From Streptomyces sp. NBC_00224 (lineage in GTDB: Bacteria; Actinomycetota; Actinomycetes; Streptomycetales; Streptomycetaceae), in contig NZ_CP108106.1 of NCBI RefSeq assembly GCF_041435195.1, positions 3,410,001-3,474,000 on the forward strand: DNA of 64,000 nt. The letters are read 5' to 3'. Below are positions 29,403-38,491 of the stretch, in pieces. Numbering within the stretch: position 1 is the first letter of the stretch; each line of letters opens with the position of its first letter. Position numbers and translations under genes: made by a program. A model generated the notes under the pieces. The model saw nothing but the letters and a program-made list of their open reading frames with translations, searched no databases and had not been told where the DNA came from.

Positions 29403-30391
29403 GGGAATTCGTACGCTTCGACCTCCGCCAGGTACCCCTCCCGCACCCCCTCCTCCCCCTCCAGGAACGCCGCCAGGAACGAGTTCCGGGCGAGCGTCCG
29501 GAAGTCCTCCGACGACAGCCCCAGCGCCACCCCCACCGCATCGAACGTGTCCCCCACATACCCCCCGAAGTACGCGGGATCGTCGGAGTTCACCGTGCAC
29601 ATCAGCCCCGCGTCCATCATCCGCCGCAACGGATGCTCCTCCAGGACGGACACGGCCCGCAGCCGGACGTTCGAGAGGGGGCAGAGCGTCAGCGGGATGC
29701 GGTCACGGACCAGGCGGGCGACCAGCGAGGGGTCCTCCAGGGCCCGCAGCCCGTGGTCCACCCGCTCCACCCCCAGCACGTCGAGCGCCTCGGTGATGTA
29801 CGACGGCGGCCCCTCCTCCCCCGCGTGCGCCACCTTCCGCAGCCCCAGCGAGTCCGCCACCGCGTACACCTCGCGGAACTTCGCCGGCGGATGACCGACC
29901 TCCGCCGAGTCGAGGCCGATGCCCACGATCCGGTGCAGATGCGGCCGCGCCGCCTCCAGCGTCTCCAGAGCGGACTCCGCCGACTGGTCGCGCAGGAAGC
30001 AGAGGATGAGCCGGGTCGTGATGCCGTGGCGGGCCGCACTGCGGTCCAGGGCCCGGCCGAGCCCCTCCACCACGGTCCCGATGGGCACACCGCGCGCGGT
30101 GTGCGCCTGCGGGTCGAAGAAGATCTCCGCGTGCCGCACCCCCTGCGCCGCCGCCCGCGCCAGATACGCCTCCGCCAGCGCCTCGAAGTCGTCCTCCGTG
30201 CGCAGCACCGCCATCAGCGAGTAGTACAGGTCGAGGAAGGACTGCAGGTCGTCGAAGAGGTACGCCTTGCGCAGCTCCTCGGTGTCCGCGTACGGCAGCC
30301 GCACACCGTTGCGCGCGGCGAGTTCGAAGGCGAGCTCGGGTTCGAGGGTGCCTTCGATGTGGAGGTGGAGTTCGGCTTTGGGGATGGGCAT
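29384..30391 (-). CDS. Adenine/adenosine deaminase-family amidohydrolase (adenine deaminase subtype likely)
   Basis: The protein has 335 residues from the ATG at 30391. Zinc ligands are in PKAELHLHIEGTLEPEL, VAHAGEEGP and NSDDPAYFGGY. The pattern GLDSAEVGHPP and EIFFDPQAHTARG follows the subgroup (P. aeruginosa PA0148-like, yeast Aah1-like) that deaminates adenine rather than adenosine. Pipelines would probably call it adenosine deaminase. It feeds purine salvage by making hypoxanthine. It lies 28 bases downstream of rnz on the same strand. Confidence 0.85.
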   Translation of the reverse strand: MPIPKAELHLHIEGTLEPELAFELAARNGVRLPYADTEELRKAYLFDDLQSFLDLYYSLMAVLRTEDDFEALAEAYLARAAAQGVRHAEIFFDPQAHTARGVPIGTVVEGLGRALDRSAARHGITTRLILCFLRDQSAESALETLEAARPHLHRIVGIGLDSAEVGHPPAKFREVYAVADSLGLRKVAHAGEEGPPSYITEALDVLGVERVDHGLRALEDPSLVARLVRDRIPLTLCPLSNVRLRAVSVLEEHPLRRMMDAGLMCTVNSDDPAYFGGYVGDTFDAVGVALGLSSEDFRTLARNSFLAAFLEGEEGVREGYLAEVEAYEFPTPPVP

Positions 30392-30444
30392 GGTGGCGCT
30401 TCCTGAAAGTGGCTGCAACAAGGAAAGGGGTTACGGCAAGGTCG

Positions 30445-31356
30445 CTACGGCGTACGTTTCGGCAGCGGCACCCGCATCAGATCCGCCGCGATGGTCAGCT
30501 CCCCCTCGAACCCCGCCCCCCGCGCCTGCCGCTCGAACGCCGCCGGGTCCGCGTACCGCTGCGAGAAGTGGGTGAGGACGAGGTGGCGGACCCCCGCGTC
30601 CCGGGCGACCCCGGCCGCCTGACCCGCCGTCAGATGTCCGTGGTCCTCCGCCAGCCGTACGTCCTCGTCCAGGAACGTCGACTCGACGACCAGCATGTCG
30701 CAGCCCTCGGCCAGCGCGGGCACACCGTCGCAGAGCCGGGTGTCCATGACGAAGGCGAACCGCTGCCCGCGCCGCGTCTCGCTGACGTCGTCGAGCGTCA
30801 CCCCGCCGAGCGCGCCCTCGCGCTGGAGGCGGCCCACGTCCGGCCCGGCGATGCCGTGCTCGGCGAGGAGCGCGGGCAGCATCCGGCGCCGGTCCGGCTC
30901 GGTGATCCGGTAGCCGTACGACTCCACCGGGTGCGAGAGCCGCCGCGCTTCGAGCGTGTACGCGTCGGTCGCGGCCAGCACCGCCCCCTCGCCGTCGACC
31001 GGCGCCTGGGCCAGCTCGACCGTCTCGCGGTAGGCCGTGGCATACCGCAGCCGGTCGAAGAAGTGCTGCCCGCTCGCCGGGTAGTGCGCGGTGACCGGGT
31101 GCGGCACGCGGTCGAGGTTGATCCGCTGGATCACCCCGGCGAGCCCCAGCGAGTGGTCGCCGTGGAAGTGCGTGACGCAGATCCGGTCGATGTCGTGCGC
31201 GGCCACGCCGGCCCGCAGCATCTGCCGCTGGGTACCCTCGCCAGGGTCGAAGAGGATGCCCTCGCCGTCCCAGCGCAGCAGATAGCCGTTGTGGTTGCGG
31301 TGCCGGGTCGGGACCTGGCTGGCGGTGCCGAGCACCACCAATTCACGTACGGACAC
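30445..31356 (-). CDS. rnz: Ribonuclease Z
   Basis: The protein has 303 residues from a GTG at 31356. The metallo-beta-lactamase motif is THFHGDH near residue 62. Further motifs are the aspartate ligand in FVMDTR and the histidine of LTHFSQRY. RNase Z cleaves the 3' trailer of tRNA precursors that lack CCA. No strong Shine-Dalgarno is visible before the GTG. The gene is followed closely by the deaminase gene. Confidence 0.95.
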   Translation of the reverse strand: MSVRELVVLGTASQVPTRHRNHNGYLLRWDGEGILFDPGEGTQRQMLRAGVAAHDIDRICVTHFHGDHSLGLAGVIQRINLDRVPHPVTAHYPASGQHFFDRLRYATAYRETVELAQAPVDGEGAVLAATDAYTLEARRLSHPVESYGYRITEPDRRRMLPALLAEHGIAGPDVGRLQREGALGGVTLDDVSETRRGQRFAFVMDTRLCDGVPALAEGCDMLVVESTFLDEDVRLAEDHGHLTAGQAAGVARDAGVRHLVLTHFSQRYADPAAFERQARGAGFEGELTIAADLMRVPLPKRTP

Positions 31357-31379
31357 GTGCGGTTACCGGTCCTGTCCGA

Positions 31380-31739
31380 CTATCCCGGCGGCCACTGCAG
31401 GCCGCGCCCGCCGAGCAGGTGGGCGTGCGCGTGGAAGACGGTCTGGCCCGCGCCGGTGCCGGTGTTGAAGACGATCCGGTAGCCGCTGCCGTCGACGTTC
31501 TCGGCGGCGGCGATGTCCCCGGCCTCGCGCAGCAGATCGGCGGCGATCGCCGGCTCGGCGGCGGCGAGCGAGGCGGCGTCGGGGTGGTGGACGCGGGGGA
31601 TGACAAGGATGTGCGTCGGCGCCTGGGGGTTGATGTCGCGGAACGCCACGACGGTCTCGGTCTCCCGGACGACGGTCGCCGGGACGTCCCCCGAGACGAT
31701 CTTGCAGAACAGGCAGTCCGCCTGCGGCTCTCCGGCCAC
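31380..31739 (-). CDS. HIT-family hydrolase
   Basis: The protein has 119 residues. The histidine triad is HAHAHLLGG near the C-terminus, and the N-terminal CLFCKIVSG pair is typical of the HinT branch that binds zinc. It hydrolyses nucleoside phosphoramidates such as AMP-lysine. The GTG start at 31739 follows GAGGAG by 9 bases. It lies 23 bases upstream of rnz in the same direction. Confidence 0.95.
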   Translation of the reverse strand: MAGEPQADCLFCKIVSGDVPATVVRETETVVAFRDINPQAPTHILVIPRVHHPDAASLAAAEPAIAADLLREAGDIAAAENVDGSGYRIVFNTGTGAGQTVFHAHAHLLGGRGLQWPPG

Positions 31740-31845
31740 GGTCCTGAGCTCCTCGGTCGCGGTGGAACAGTGGATCAGTCACCAGCATGCTACTGACGTC
31801 GGCCCGCCGATCCGCACTCGCCCCGTACTCATCCGTCCCGGTTCG

Positions 31846-32355
31846 TCACTTGCCCTTGAACGACTCCGTCACGGTCACCGTGACCGTCACCGTCGGTCGG
31901 CTGCCCGGTTTGCCCGGGGGCCTGGGGGTGTTCCTGGTGGGGAGCGGGGCGTTGCAGTCGCCCAGGACACTGGCGTGGAAGACCGTGCGGTCCGCGACCT
32001 TCGCCGTCAGGTCGCCCCGTACACAGCGGTCCTCGCGCTCCTCCGTCACCTTGCCGGTGACGTTGATCTTCTTGTTGTCGTCGGTGCGGCCCCGGCAGTC
32101 GACCGTGGCGACCGTGCGGGTCGAACCGGCCGACGGGGTACGGGTCGACGTGCCACCGCCGTCGATCTTCGCCGTACACGTCAGGTACCGCACCTTGACG
32201 CCGTCGTGCTCCAGCTTGCTCGTCGCGACCTTGTCGGTGGTCACCGAGACGGTGACCGCGCTCATGCCGCCGACCGGGTCGCAGGCCGCGGCCCCGACGG
32301 CGGCCACCCCGGCCAGAGCGAGCGCGGCGAGCGCGCGGCGGTGGCGCAGCGGCAA
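31846..32355 (-). CDS. Probable lipoprotein of unknown function
   Basis: The protein has a short signal peptide ending in the lipobox-like GAAAC, so it is probably a lipoprotein. I chose the TTG at 32355, 10 bases after AAGGAG; an ATG at 32379 without a ribosome-binding site would add 8 residues. The mature part has four further cysteines (CTAK, CRGR, CVRG, CNAP). It ends in a striking threonine-valine run (TVTVTVTVTE). No family was recognised. It precedes the HIT gene by about 106 bp. Confidence 0.7.
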   Translation of the reverse strand: MPLRHRRALAALALAGVAAVGAAACDPVGGMSAVTVSVTTDKVATSKLEHDGVKVRYLTCTAKIDGGGTSTRTPSAGSTRTVATVDCRGRTDDNKKINVTGKVTEEREDRCVRGDLTAKVADRTVFHASVLGDCNAPLPTRNTPRPPGKPGSRPTVTVTVTVTESFKGK

Positions 32356-32430
32356 CGTTACGTATCTCCTTGCCCCCATACGCGCCAGCGTCCCACCACC
32401 GCGCCGGGCGCGGTAGACGGCTTTACGACG

Positions 32431-33183
32431 TCACGACCAGCGGCCGGTGCGCCCCATCAGCAGCGCGGCCGCCGCCGTGCCCGCCGTGGAGGTGCGCAGA
32501 ACGCTCGGACCGAGCCGGTACGGCTGGGCGCCCGCCGCCGCGAAAGCCGCCAACTCCTCGGGGGAGACGCCCCCTTCGGGGCCCACCACCAGGACGATCT
32601 CCCCGTTTTCGGGAAGCTCGGCGGTGGCCAGCGACTCGCTCGGGGCGTCCCGGTCCTCGTGCAGCACGGCGGCGAAATCAGCCGTGGCCAAAAACGCGAC
32701 AACCTGCTTGGTCGTCATCGCGTCCCGTACCTCCGGGAACCGCACCCGGCGCGACTGCTTGCCCGCCTCCCGGGCCGTGGCGCGCCACTTGGCGAGGGAC
32801 TTGGCGCCCCGGTCGCCCTTCCACTGCGTGATGCACCGCGAGGCCTGCCACGGCACCACGGCGTCGACGCCGGTCTCGGTCATCGTCTCGACCGCGACCT
32901 CGCCCCGGTCGCCCTTGGGCAGCGCCTGGACGACGGTGATGCGGAGTTCGGGCTCCGGCTCGTACGACAGCGAGTCGAGCTGGACGATCAGGCGGTCCTT
33001 GCCCTCGGTCGCCAGGACCACGCAGTCGGACCAGTTGCCGAGCCCGTCGGTCAGGATGACGTCCTCGCCGGGGCTGAGCCGCTTCACGGAGACGGCGTGC
33101 CTCCCCTCGGGGCCGTCCAGTACGTACCGGCCGCCCGGCCCGGACTCGCGGAAACGGTCGACGACGAAGACCGGGGCGGTCAT
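32431..33183 (-). CDS. rsmE: 16S rRNA (uracil-1498-N3)-methyltransferase RsmE
   Basis: The protein has 250 residues. The SPOUT trefoil-knot motifs are VVGPEGGVSPEEL and YRLGPSVLRTSTAG. The N-terminal PUA-like domain includes FVVDRF. It methylates U1498 of 16S rRNA in the decoding region. It is 10 bases after the nitronate monooxygenase gene and belongs to the hrcA-dnaJ operon, an arrangement common in actinomycetes. Confidence 0.96.
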   Translation of the reverse strand: MTAPVFVVDRFRESGPGGRYVLDGPEGRHAVSVKRLSPGEDVILTDGLGNWSDCVVLATEGKDRLIVQLDSLSYEPEPELRITVVQALPKGDRGEVAVETMTETGVDAVVPWQASRCITQWKGDRGAKSLAKWRATAREAGKQSRRVRFPEVRDAMTTKQVVAFLATADFAAVLHEDRDAPSESLATAELPENGEIVLVVGPEGGVSPEELAAFAAAGAQPYRLGPSVLRTSTAGTAAAALLMGRTGRWS

Positions 33184-33193
33184 GACGCACTCC

Positions 33194-34270
33194 TCATGTG
33201 TTTCGGTTTCTCGATGCGGCGGCCAACGCGGCCAGCGCGGCGTCCAGTTCGGCCGCCAGGACCTCCACCAGCTGCCCGGCCGGCAGCTCCCGCGCCAGCC
33301 GGTGCCCCTGCCCCGCCCACAGCGCCATGCCCTGGGCGTCGCCCGCCGCCGCGGCGGCCCGCCGCAGCCCGGCGGTGAGCTGGTGCACCTCCGGATAGGC
33401 GGCCGGGGCGTACGGCCCGTGCTCGCGCATGAACCGGTTGACCAGCCCGCGGGCCGGGCGTCCGGAGAACGCCCGCGTCAGCTCCGTACGGACGAAGAGG
33501 GGGTTGGTCAGCGCCTGCTTGTGCAGCGCGTGCGCGCCGGACTCGGGGGAGGCCAGGAAGGCCGTGCCGAGCTGTGCCGCGTCCGCGCCCGCCGCGATCA
33601 CCGCCGCGATCTGGGCGCCGCGCATCAGCCCGCCGGTCGCGATGACCGGCAGCGTCACGCTCTCGCGGACCTGGGTGATCAGCGACAGCAGCCCGATCCC
33701 GGATCCGTCGGCCTGCGGGTCGTCGCGGTGGGTCGACTGGTGCCCGCCGGCCTCTATCCCCTGCACGCACACGGCGTCGGCCCCGGCGCCCTGCGCGGCG
33801 ACCGCCTCGTCGGCGGTGGTCACGGTGACGACGGTGTACGTGCCGAGGGCGGCGAACGCCCCGAGCACCTCGCGCTCGGGGCAGCCGAAGGTGAAGGAGA
33901 CGGCCGCGACCGGGTCCTCGCGCAGTATCGCCAGCTTGGCCTCGTAGCCGTCGTCGCCGCCGGAGTCGGCGTCGCCCAGCGGCGTCTCGTACCAGGTGGC
34001 CTCGCCCGCCAGCTGGTTGCGGTACACCTCGATGACGGCCGGGTCGGTGTGCGGCGGCTGCGGCATGAACAGGTTGACCCCGAACGGCCGCCCGGTGAGC
34101 CCGCGCAGCTGCTTGATCTCCTGGTACATGCCGTCGGCCGTCTTGTAGCCGGCGGCCAGGAACCCGAGTCCGCCGGCCTCGCAGACCGCGGCGGCCAGAC
34201 CGGGGGCGGAGACGCCACCGGCCATGGGAGCCTGCACGATCGGATACCGGCAGAGATCGGTCAAAGCCAT
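33194..34270 (-). CDS. Nitronate monooxygenase (NMO) family FMN enzyme
   Basis: The protein has 358 residues from the ATG at 34270. It starts CRYPIVQAPMAGGVSAPGLA, the FMN-barrel entry common to NMO and enoyl reductase FabK-like enzymes. Further blocks are QGIEAGGHQ and LPVIATGGLMRG. The histidine of the GGHQ loop is the usual catalytic base. It would oxidise nitronates such as propionate-3-nitronate. It sits between dnaJ and rsmE on the same strand, possibly for operon convenience rather than a shared role. Confidence 0.9.
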   Translation of the reverse strand: MALTDLCRYPIVQAPMAGGVSAPGLAAAVCEAGGLGFLAAGYKTADGMYQEIKQLRGLTGRPFGVNLFMPQPPHTDPAVIEVYRNQLAGEATWYETPLGDADSGGDDGYEAKLAILREDPVAAVSFTFGCPEREVLGAFAALGTYTVVTVTTADEAVAAQGAGADAVCVQGIEAGGHQSTHRDDPQADGSGIGLLSLITQVRESVTLPVIATGGLMRGAQIAAVIAAGADAAQLGTAFLASPESGAHALHKQALTNPLFVRTELTRAFSGRPARGLVNRFMREHGPYAPAAYPEVHQLTAGLRRAAAAAGDAQGMALWAGQGHRLARELPAGQLVEVLAAELDAALAALAAASRNRNT

Positions 34271-34317
34271 GCCCGCATCGTGCCACGGGTGCGCTCCGGC
34301 ACCGAATCGCCTCGGAG

Positions 34318-34340
34318 TCCCGGGGGCCGAGCCCCCGGGA
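34318..34340. terminator. Hairpin between dnaJ and the nitronate monooxygenase gene
   Basis: A perfect 10-bp inverted repeat TCCCGGGGGC/GCCCCCGGGA with a CGA loop lies just after the dnaJ stop (34349). It may attenuate the heat-shock transcript before downstream genes, or act in mRNA stability. Confidence 0.5.
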
Positions 34341-34348
34341 AGCATCCG

Positions 34349-35485
34349 TCAGCGGCCGTTGAACGCGTCCTTCAGGCGGGAGAACAGACCCTGCTGCCCC
34401 GGCTGGAACTGGCCGAGCGGCCGCTCCTCGCCGCGTAGCTTGGCCAGCTGGCGCAGCAGGTCCTCCTGTTGCGGGTCCAGCTTGCTCGGCGTGGTGACCT
34501 CGACGTGGACGATCAGATCGCCCCGGCCGCCGCCGCGCAGATGCGTCACACCGCGCCCGTGCAGCGGGATGGACTGGCCCGACTGGGTGCCCGGGCGGAT
34601 GTCCACCTCCTCCATGCCGTCCAGCGTCTGCAGCGGCACCTTGGTGCCGAGCGAGGCGGCCGTCATGGGCAGCGTCACGGTGCAGTGCAGATCGTCGCCA
34701 CGGCGCTGGAAGACGTCGTGGTTCAGCTCGTGGATCTCCACGTACAGGTCACCGGCGGGGCCGCCGCCGGGGCCGACCTCGCCCTCGCCCGCGAGCTGGA
34801 TGCGGGTGCCGTTGTCGACACCGGCCGGGATCTTGACCGTGAGCGTGCGGCGCGAGCGGATGCGGCCGTCACCGGCGCACTCCGGGCACGGGGTCGGCAC
34901 GACGGTCCCGAAGCCCTGGCACTGGGGGCAGGGGCGGGAGGTCATGACCTGGCCGAGGAAGGAGCGGGTCACCTGGGAGACCTCACCGCGGCCGCGGCAC
35001 ATGTCACACGTCTGCGCCGAGGTGCCGGGGGCCGCGCCCTCGCCGCTGCAGGTCGTACACACCACGGCGGTGTCGACCTGGATCTCCTTGGTCGTACCGA
35101 AGGCCGCCTCGTTGAGGTCGATCTCCAGCCGGATCATGGCGTCCTGGCCGCGGCGGGTGCGCGAGCGCGGGCCGCGCTGTGCCGCGTTGCCGAAGAACGC
35201 GTCCATGATGTCCGAGAAGTTCCCGAAGCCGCCCGCGCCGAAGCCGCCCGCGCCACCGCCGCCGGAGGACGACAGGGGGTCGCCGCCGAGGTCGTGGATC
35301 TGCTTCTTCTGCGGGTCCGAGAGGACCTCGTAGGCCGCGTTGATCTCCTTGAAGCGCTCCTGCGTCTTCGGGTCCGGATTCACATCCGGGTGGAGTTCAC
35401 GCGCCAGGCGCCGGAACGCCTTCTTGATCTCGTCCTGCGATGCGTCGCGGCGTACGCCCAGTACGGCGTAGTAGTCCGTGGCCAC
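34349..35485 (-). CDS. dnaJ: Chaperone DnaJ (second, HrcA-linked copy)
   Basis: The protein has 378 residues. The J domain has the HPD tripeptide in RELHPDVNPD (about residues 30-39). A glycine-rich linker precedes the zinc-binding domain, whose four CxxCxGxG motifs are CTTCSGEG, CDMCRGRG, CPQCQGFG and CPECAGDG. It stimulates DnaK ATPase and delivers substrates. The gene directly abuts hrcA and is controlled by the CIRCE upstream of it. Streptomycetes usually have another dnaJ in the dnaK operon, so this is the hrcA-linked DnaJ2 type. Confidence 0.96.
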   Translation of the reverse strand: MATDYYAVLGVRRDASQDEIKKAFRRLARELHPDVNPDPKTQERFKEINAAYEVLSDPQKKQIHDLGGDPLSSSGGGGAGGFGAGGFGNFSDIMDAFFGNAAQRGPRSRTRRGQDAMIRLEIDLNEAAFGTTKEIQVDTAVVCTTCSGEGAAPGTSAQTCDMCRGRGEVSQVTRSFLGQVMTSRPCPQCQGFGTVVPTPCPECAGDGRIRSRRTLTVKIPAGVDNGTRIQLAGEGEVGPGGGPAGDLYVEIHELNHDVFQRRGDDLHCTVTLPMTAASLGTKVPLQTLDGMEEVDIRPGTQSGQSIPLHGRGVTHLRGGGRGDLIVHVEVTTPSKLDPQQEDLLRQLAKLRGEERPLGQFQPGQQGLFSRLKDAFNGR

Positions 35486-36502
35486 TTACGACTCCGCCAG
35501 GATCTGTCCGACGTAACGTGCCACTGCGCGTACCGCTCCCATCGTTCCGGGGTAATCCATGCGGGTCGGTCCGACCACGCCGAGTTTTGCGACGGCTTCG
35601 CCGCCCGAACCGTAGCCGACCGAGACGACGGACGTGGAGTTCAGCCCTTCATGGGCGTTCTCATGCCCGATTCGTACGGTCATGCCCGATTCCTTGGCCT
35701 CGCCGAGCAGCTTGAGGAGCACCACTTGCTCCTCCAGCGCCTCCAGCACCGGCCTGATGGTCAGGGGGAAGTCGTGTCCGAAGCGGGTGAGATTGGCGGT
35801 GCCGCCGATCATCAGCCGCTCCTCGGTCTCCTCGACCAGGGTTTCGAGCAGGGTGGAGAGCACCGTCGAAACGGTTCCTCGGTCCTCCGGCTCGAAGGAC
35901 TCCGGCAGATCCTGCACCAGCTGCGGGACGTCCGCGAAGCGGCGCCCCACCACCCGGCTGTTGAGCCGGGCCCGCAGATCCGCCAGCGAGGTCTCGCCGA
36001 ACGGCGCCGGGCAGTCGACCAGCCGCTGCTCGACCCGCCCGGTGTCCGTGATGAGCACCAGCATCAGTCTGGCCGGGGCCAGCGACAGCAGCTCCACGTG
36101 CCGCACGGTGGACCGCGTCAGCGACGGGTACTGCACGACGGCGACCTGCCGCGTCAGCTGCGCGAGCAGCCGCACGGTCCGCGCCACCACGTCGTCGAGG
36201 TCGACGGCCCCGTCCAGGAAGTTCTGGATGGCCCGCCGCTCCGGCGACGACATCGGCTTGACGCCCGCGAGCCGGTCGACGAACAGCCGATAGCCCTTGT
36301 CGGTGGGAATGCGCCCGGCGCTGGTGTGAGGCTGGGCGATGAAGCCCTCCTCTTCCAGTACGGCCATGTCGTTGCGCACGGTCGCCGGGGAGACGCCCAG
36401 CGCGTGCCGCTCGGTCAGGGCCTTCGAGCCGACCGGCTCCTCGGTCCCGACATAGTCCTGGACGATGGCGCGCAGGACCTCAAGTCTGCGTTCACTGAGC
36501 AC
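35486..36502 (-). CDS. hrcA: Heat-inducible transcription repressor HrcA
   Basis: The protein has 338 residues. I prefer the GTG at 36502 because GGAGG lies 8 bases before it; a GTG three codons earlier is directly against the Shine-Dalgarno. It starts [18 protein letters not shown]. The winged-helix region is [21 protein letters not shown]. HrcA binds CIRCE and represses class I heat-shock genes. Its own promoter carries CIRCE, so it is autoregulated, and dnaJ follows with no gap. Confidence 0.96.
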   Translation of the reverse strand: MLSERRLEVLRAIVQDYVGTEEPVGSKALTERHALGVSPATVRNDMAVLEEEGFIAQPHTSAGRIPTDKGYRLFVDRLAGVKPMSSPERRAIQNFLDGAVDLDDVVARTVRLLAQLTRQVAVVQYPSLTRSTVRHVELLSLAPARLMLVLITDTGRVEQRLVDCPAPFGETSLADLRARLNSRVVGRRFADVPQLVQDLPESFEPEDRGTVSTVLSTLLETLVEETEERLMIGGTANLTRFGHDFPLTIRPVLEALEEQVVLLKLLGEAKESGMTVRIGHENAHEGLNSTSVVSVGYGSGGEAVAKLGVVGPTRMDYPGTMGAVRAVARYVGQILAES

Positions 36503-36539
36503 CGCGCACACCTCCAGCTGTCGTCCCTAGGCTCTCTGC

Positions 36540-36566
36540 CTGGCACTCTGTGCGTTCGAGTGCCAG
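36540..36566. promoter_or_regulatory. CIRCE operator for HrcA
   Basis: CTGGCACTC-N9-GAGTGCCAG is a perfect 9-bp inverted repeat with the canonical 9-bp spacer, 38 bases upstream of the hrcA start. It differs from the classical TTAGCACTC only at the outer bases. Confidence 0.95.
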
Positions 36567-36692
36567 CAATCCCCCGGCCAGTGTACGGCCGACCGGTACA
36601 CCCCTAGCAAGGGCGGCCGCCCGTGACGCTCGCGGCGCGGTGGAGCGGCGCGGTCGGGCGCCGTCCCCGACCGCCCGGGATAGCGTCACGTC

Positions 36693-37415
36693 ATGGACGT
36701 CAGATGGGAAGAGTTCGGCTGGGAACGCCTTGGCGACGGCGTGGGCCGCCGCCGGCTTCCGGGGTGGGACGCGACGGCCGGCCTGGTCGTCGGCACCGAC
36801 GCGGTCCTGCTGTACGACACGGGGTCGACCCTGCGCGAGGGCGCCGAGCTGCGCGCCCAGGCGCAGGCGCTGATCGGGCGCCGGGTGACGCACATCGCAC
36901 TCAGCCATCCGCACTTCGACCACGTGCTCGGCACGGCCGCGTTCTCGGGGGCCGAGGTGTATGGGGCGGTGGGCATCGACCGGGTCCTCGACGGCGACGC
37001 CCTGCGCACCGACGCGGTCGCGCACGGGGTGCCGGCCGCACAGGCCGCCGAGGCGGCGGACCTGCTGGTGCGCCCGCACCACTTCGTGACGGGCGAGTGG
37101 ACGCTGGAGCTGGGCGGGCGGCAGGTGCTGCTCGCGAACGTGGGCCCCGGCCACAGCGGCCACGACCTGGCCGTACTGGTCCCGGCCTCGCCGGGGTCGC
37201 CCGAGATCGTCTTCTGCGGCGACCTGGTCGAGGAGTCCGGCGAGCCGCAGGCGGGCCCGGACGCGGTCCGCACCCGCTGGCCCGCCGCGCTCGACCGGCT
37301 GCTCGACCTGGGCGGCGAGGACGCGGTGTACGTGCCGGGGCACGGGGCGGTGGTGGACGCGGCGTTCGTACGGGCGCAGCGGACCCAACTCGCGGCGGAA
37401 TTCGGCGTGTCGTAG
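36693..37415 (+). CDS. Metallo-beta-lactamase-fold hydrolase
   Basis: The protein has 240 residues. The zinc motif is SHPHFDHVLG (about residues 70-79). Downstream histidines are in NVGPGHSGHD, with the bridging aspartate in FCGDLVEES and a final histidine in VPGHG. This composition matches glyoxalase-II or cyclase-like hydrolases without a defined substrate. It is divergent from hrcA across the CIRCE promoter region. Confidence 0.9.
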   Translation: MDVRWEEFGWERLGDGVGRRRLPGWDATAGLVVGTDAVLLYDTGSTLREGAELRAQAQALIGRRVTHIALSHPHFDHVLGTAAFSGAEVYGAVGIDRVLDGDALRTDAVAHGVPAAQAAEAADLLVRPHHFVTGEWTLELGGRQVLLANVGPGHSGHDLAVLVPASPGSPEIVFCGDLVEESGEPQAGPDAVRTRWPAALDRLLDLGGEDAVYVPGHGAVVDAAFVRAQRTQLAAEFGVS

Positions 37416-37462
37416 CGGCGTACACCCATATGGCCACATGAAACGCCCGTATTCTCATCCGA

Positions 37463-38269
37463 ATGCGCAGCTACAGCCCGGACCTGACTCCGCCCTGGAA
37501 GAAGGGGACCCCGGCCCCCGAGGTGCCCGCCGAGCTCGACCTGGTCGTCGAGGAGGTGACGACCGGGTTCTGCGGGGCGGTGCTCCGCTGTGAGGCGGGG
37601 ACGGTGACGCTGGAGGACCGCTTCGGCAAACAGCGCGTGTTCCCGATGGAGGCCCGGGGGTTCCTGCTGGAGGGGAAGGTGGTCACGCTGGTACGCCCGC
37701 CCGCGCCCTCCCCCTCGCGCCCGGCGCGCACCGCCTCGGGCTCCGTGGCAGTGCCGGGGGCTCGGGCGCGGGTCGCACGCGCCGGGCGCATCTACGTGGA
37801 GGGCCGCCACGACGCGGAACTGGTGGAAAAGGTCTGGGGCGACGACCTCCGGATCGAGGGGGTCGTCGTCGAATACCTCTCGGGCATCGACGACCTCCCC
37901 GCCATCGTCGCGGACTTCGCGCCCGGCCCCGACGCGCGCCTGGGCGTCCTGGTCGACCACCTGGTCCCCGGCTCCAAGGAGTCCCGGATCGCGGCGGCGG
38001 TCACGGGCTCGCACGTGCTGGTGGCCGGGCACCCGTACATCGACGTGTGGGAGGCGGTGAAGCCGGCGTCGGTGGGGATCCGGGCGTGGCCGGTGGTGCG
38101 GCGGGGGGAGGACTGGAAGACGGGGGTGTGCCGGGCCCTTGGGTGGCCCCCCAACACGGGGGCGGCGTGGCAGCGGATCCTGTCCGGGGTCCACTCCTAC
38201 CGGGACCTGGAGCCGGAGCTGCTGGGCCGGGTGGAGGAACTGATCGACTTCGTCACGGACCCCACGTAG
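37463..38269 (+). CDS. DUF3097 family protein with Toprim-like domain
   Basis: The protein has 268 residues. The N-terminal RSYSPDLTPPWKKG and the mid-protein TGFCGAVLRCEAGTVTLEDR are hallmarks of DUF3097, an actinobacterial family. The C-terminal half (RIYVEGRHDAELVEKVWGDD, then LGVLVDHLVPGSKESRIA) looks like a Toprim fold, with E in VEG and the DxD-like VDH. This suggests a nuclease or topoisomerase-primase type activity, but none is demonstrated. The ATG has no Shine-Dalgarno and lies 7 bases after a good TATTCT -10 box (37450-37455), so the transcript may be leaderless. Confidence 0.85.
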   Translation: MRSYSPDLTPPWKKGTPAPEVPAELDLVVEEVTTGFCGAVLRCEAGTVTLEDRFGKQRVFPMEARGFLLEGKVVTLVRPPAPSPSRPARTASGSVAVPGARARVARAGRIYVEGRHDAELVEKVWGDDLRIEGVVVEYLSGIDDLPAIVADFAPGPDARLGVLVDHLVPGSKESRIAAAVTGSHVLVAGHPYIDVWEAVKPASVGIRAWPVVRRGEDWKTGVCRALGWPPNTGAAWQRILSGVHSYRDLEPELLGRVEELIDFVTDPT

Positions 38270-38303
38270 AGGTGGCTCTCCCGGGGCTGCGCCCCAGACC
38301 CTC

Positions 38304-38442
38304 GGTTCGCCTGCGGACCGTGCTGGGCTGGTCGCGCAGTTCCCCGCGCCCCTAGGGGGTACGGGCGACGGCGAGGGCGAAGCCGAGCATTTCAGGGGCG
38401 CGGGGAACTGCGCGACCAGCCCCCACCGGCCCGCAGACGAAC
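38304..38442. repeat. Large intergenic palindrome, family 1 (29-bp perfect inner arms)
   Basis: Inner arms at 38325-38353 and 38394-38422 (GGGCTGGTCGCGCAGTTCCC... and complement) are perfectly complementary over 29 bp. A partially degenerate outer pair contains CTGCGG and CCGCAG. The element lies between the convergent DUF3097 gene and hemW. Confidence 0.92.
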
Positions 38443-38491
38443 ACGGTGTCCAGGGGCGCAGCCCCCGGCCGCCCGCCCAGGGCAGAAAAAC

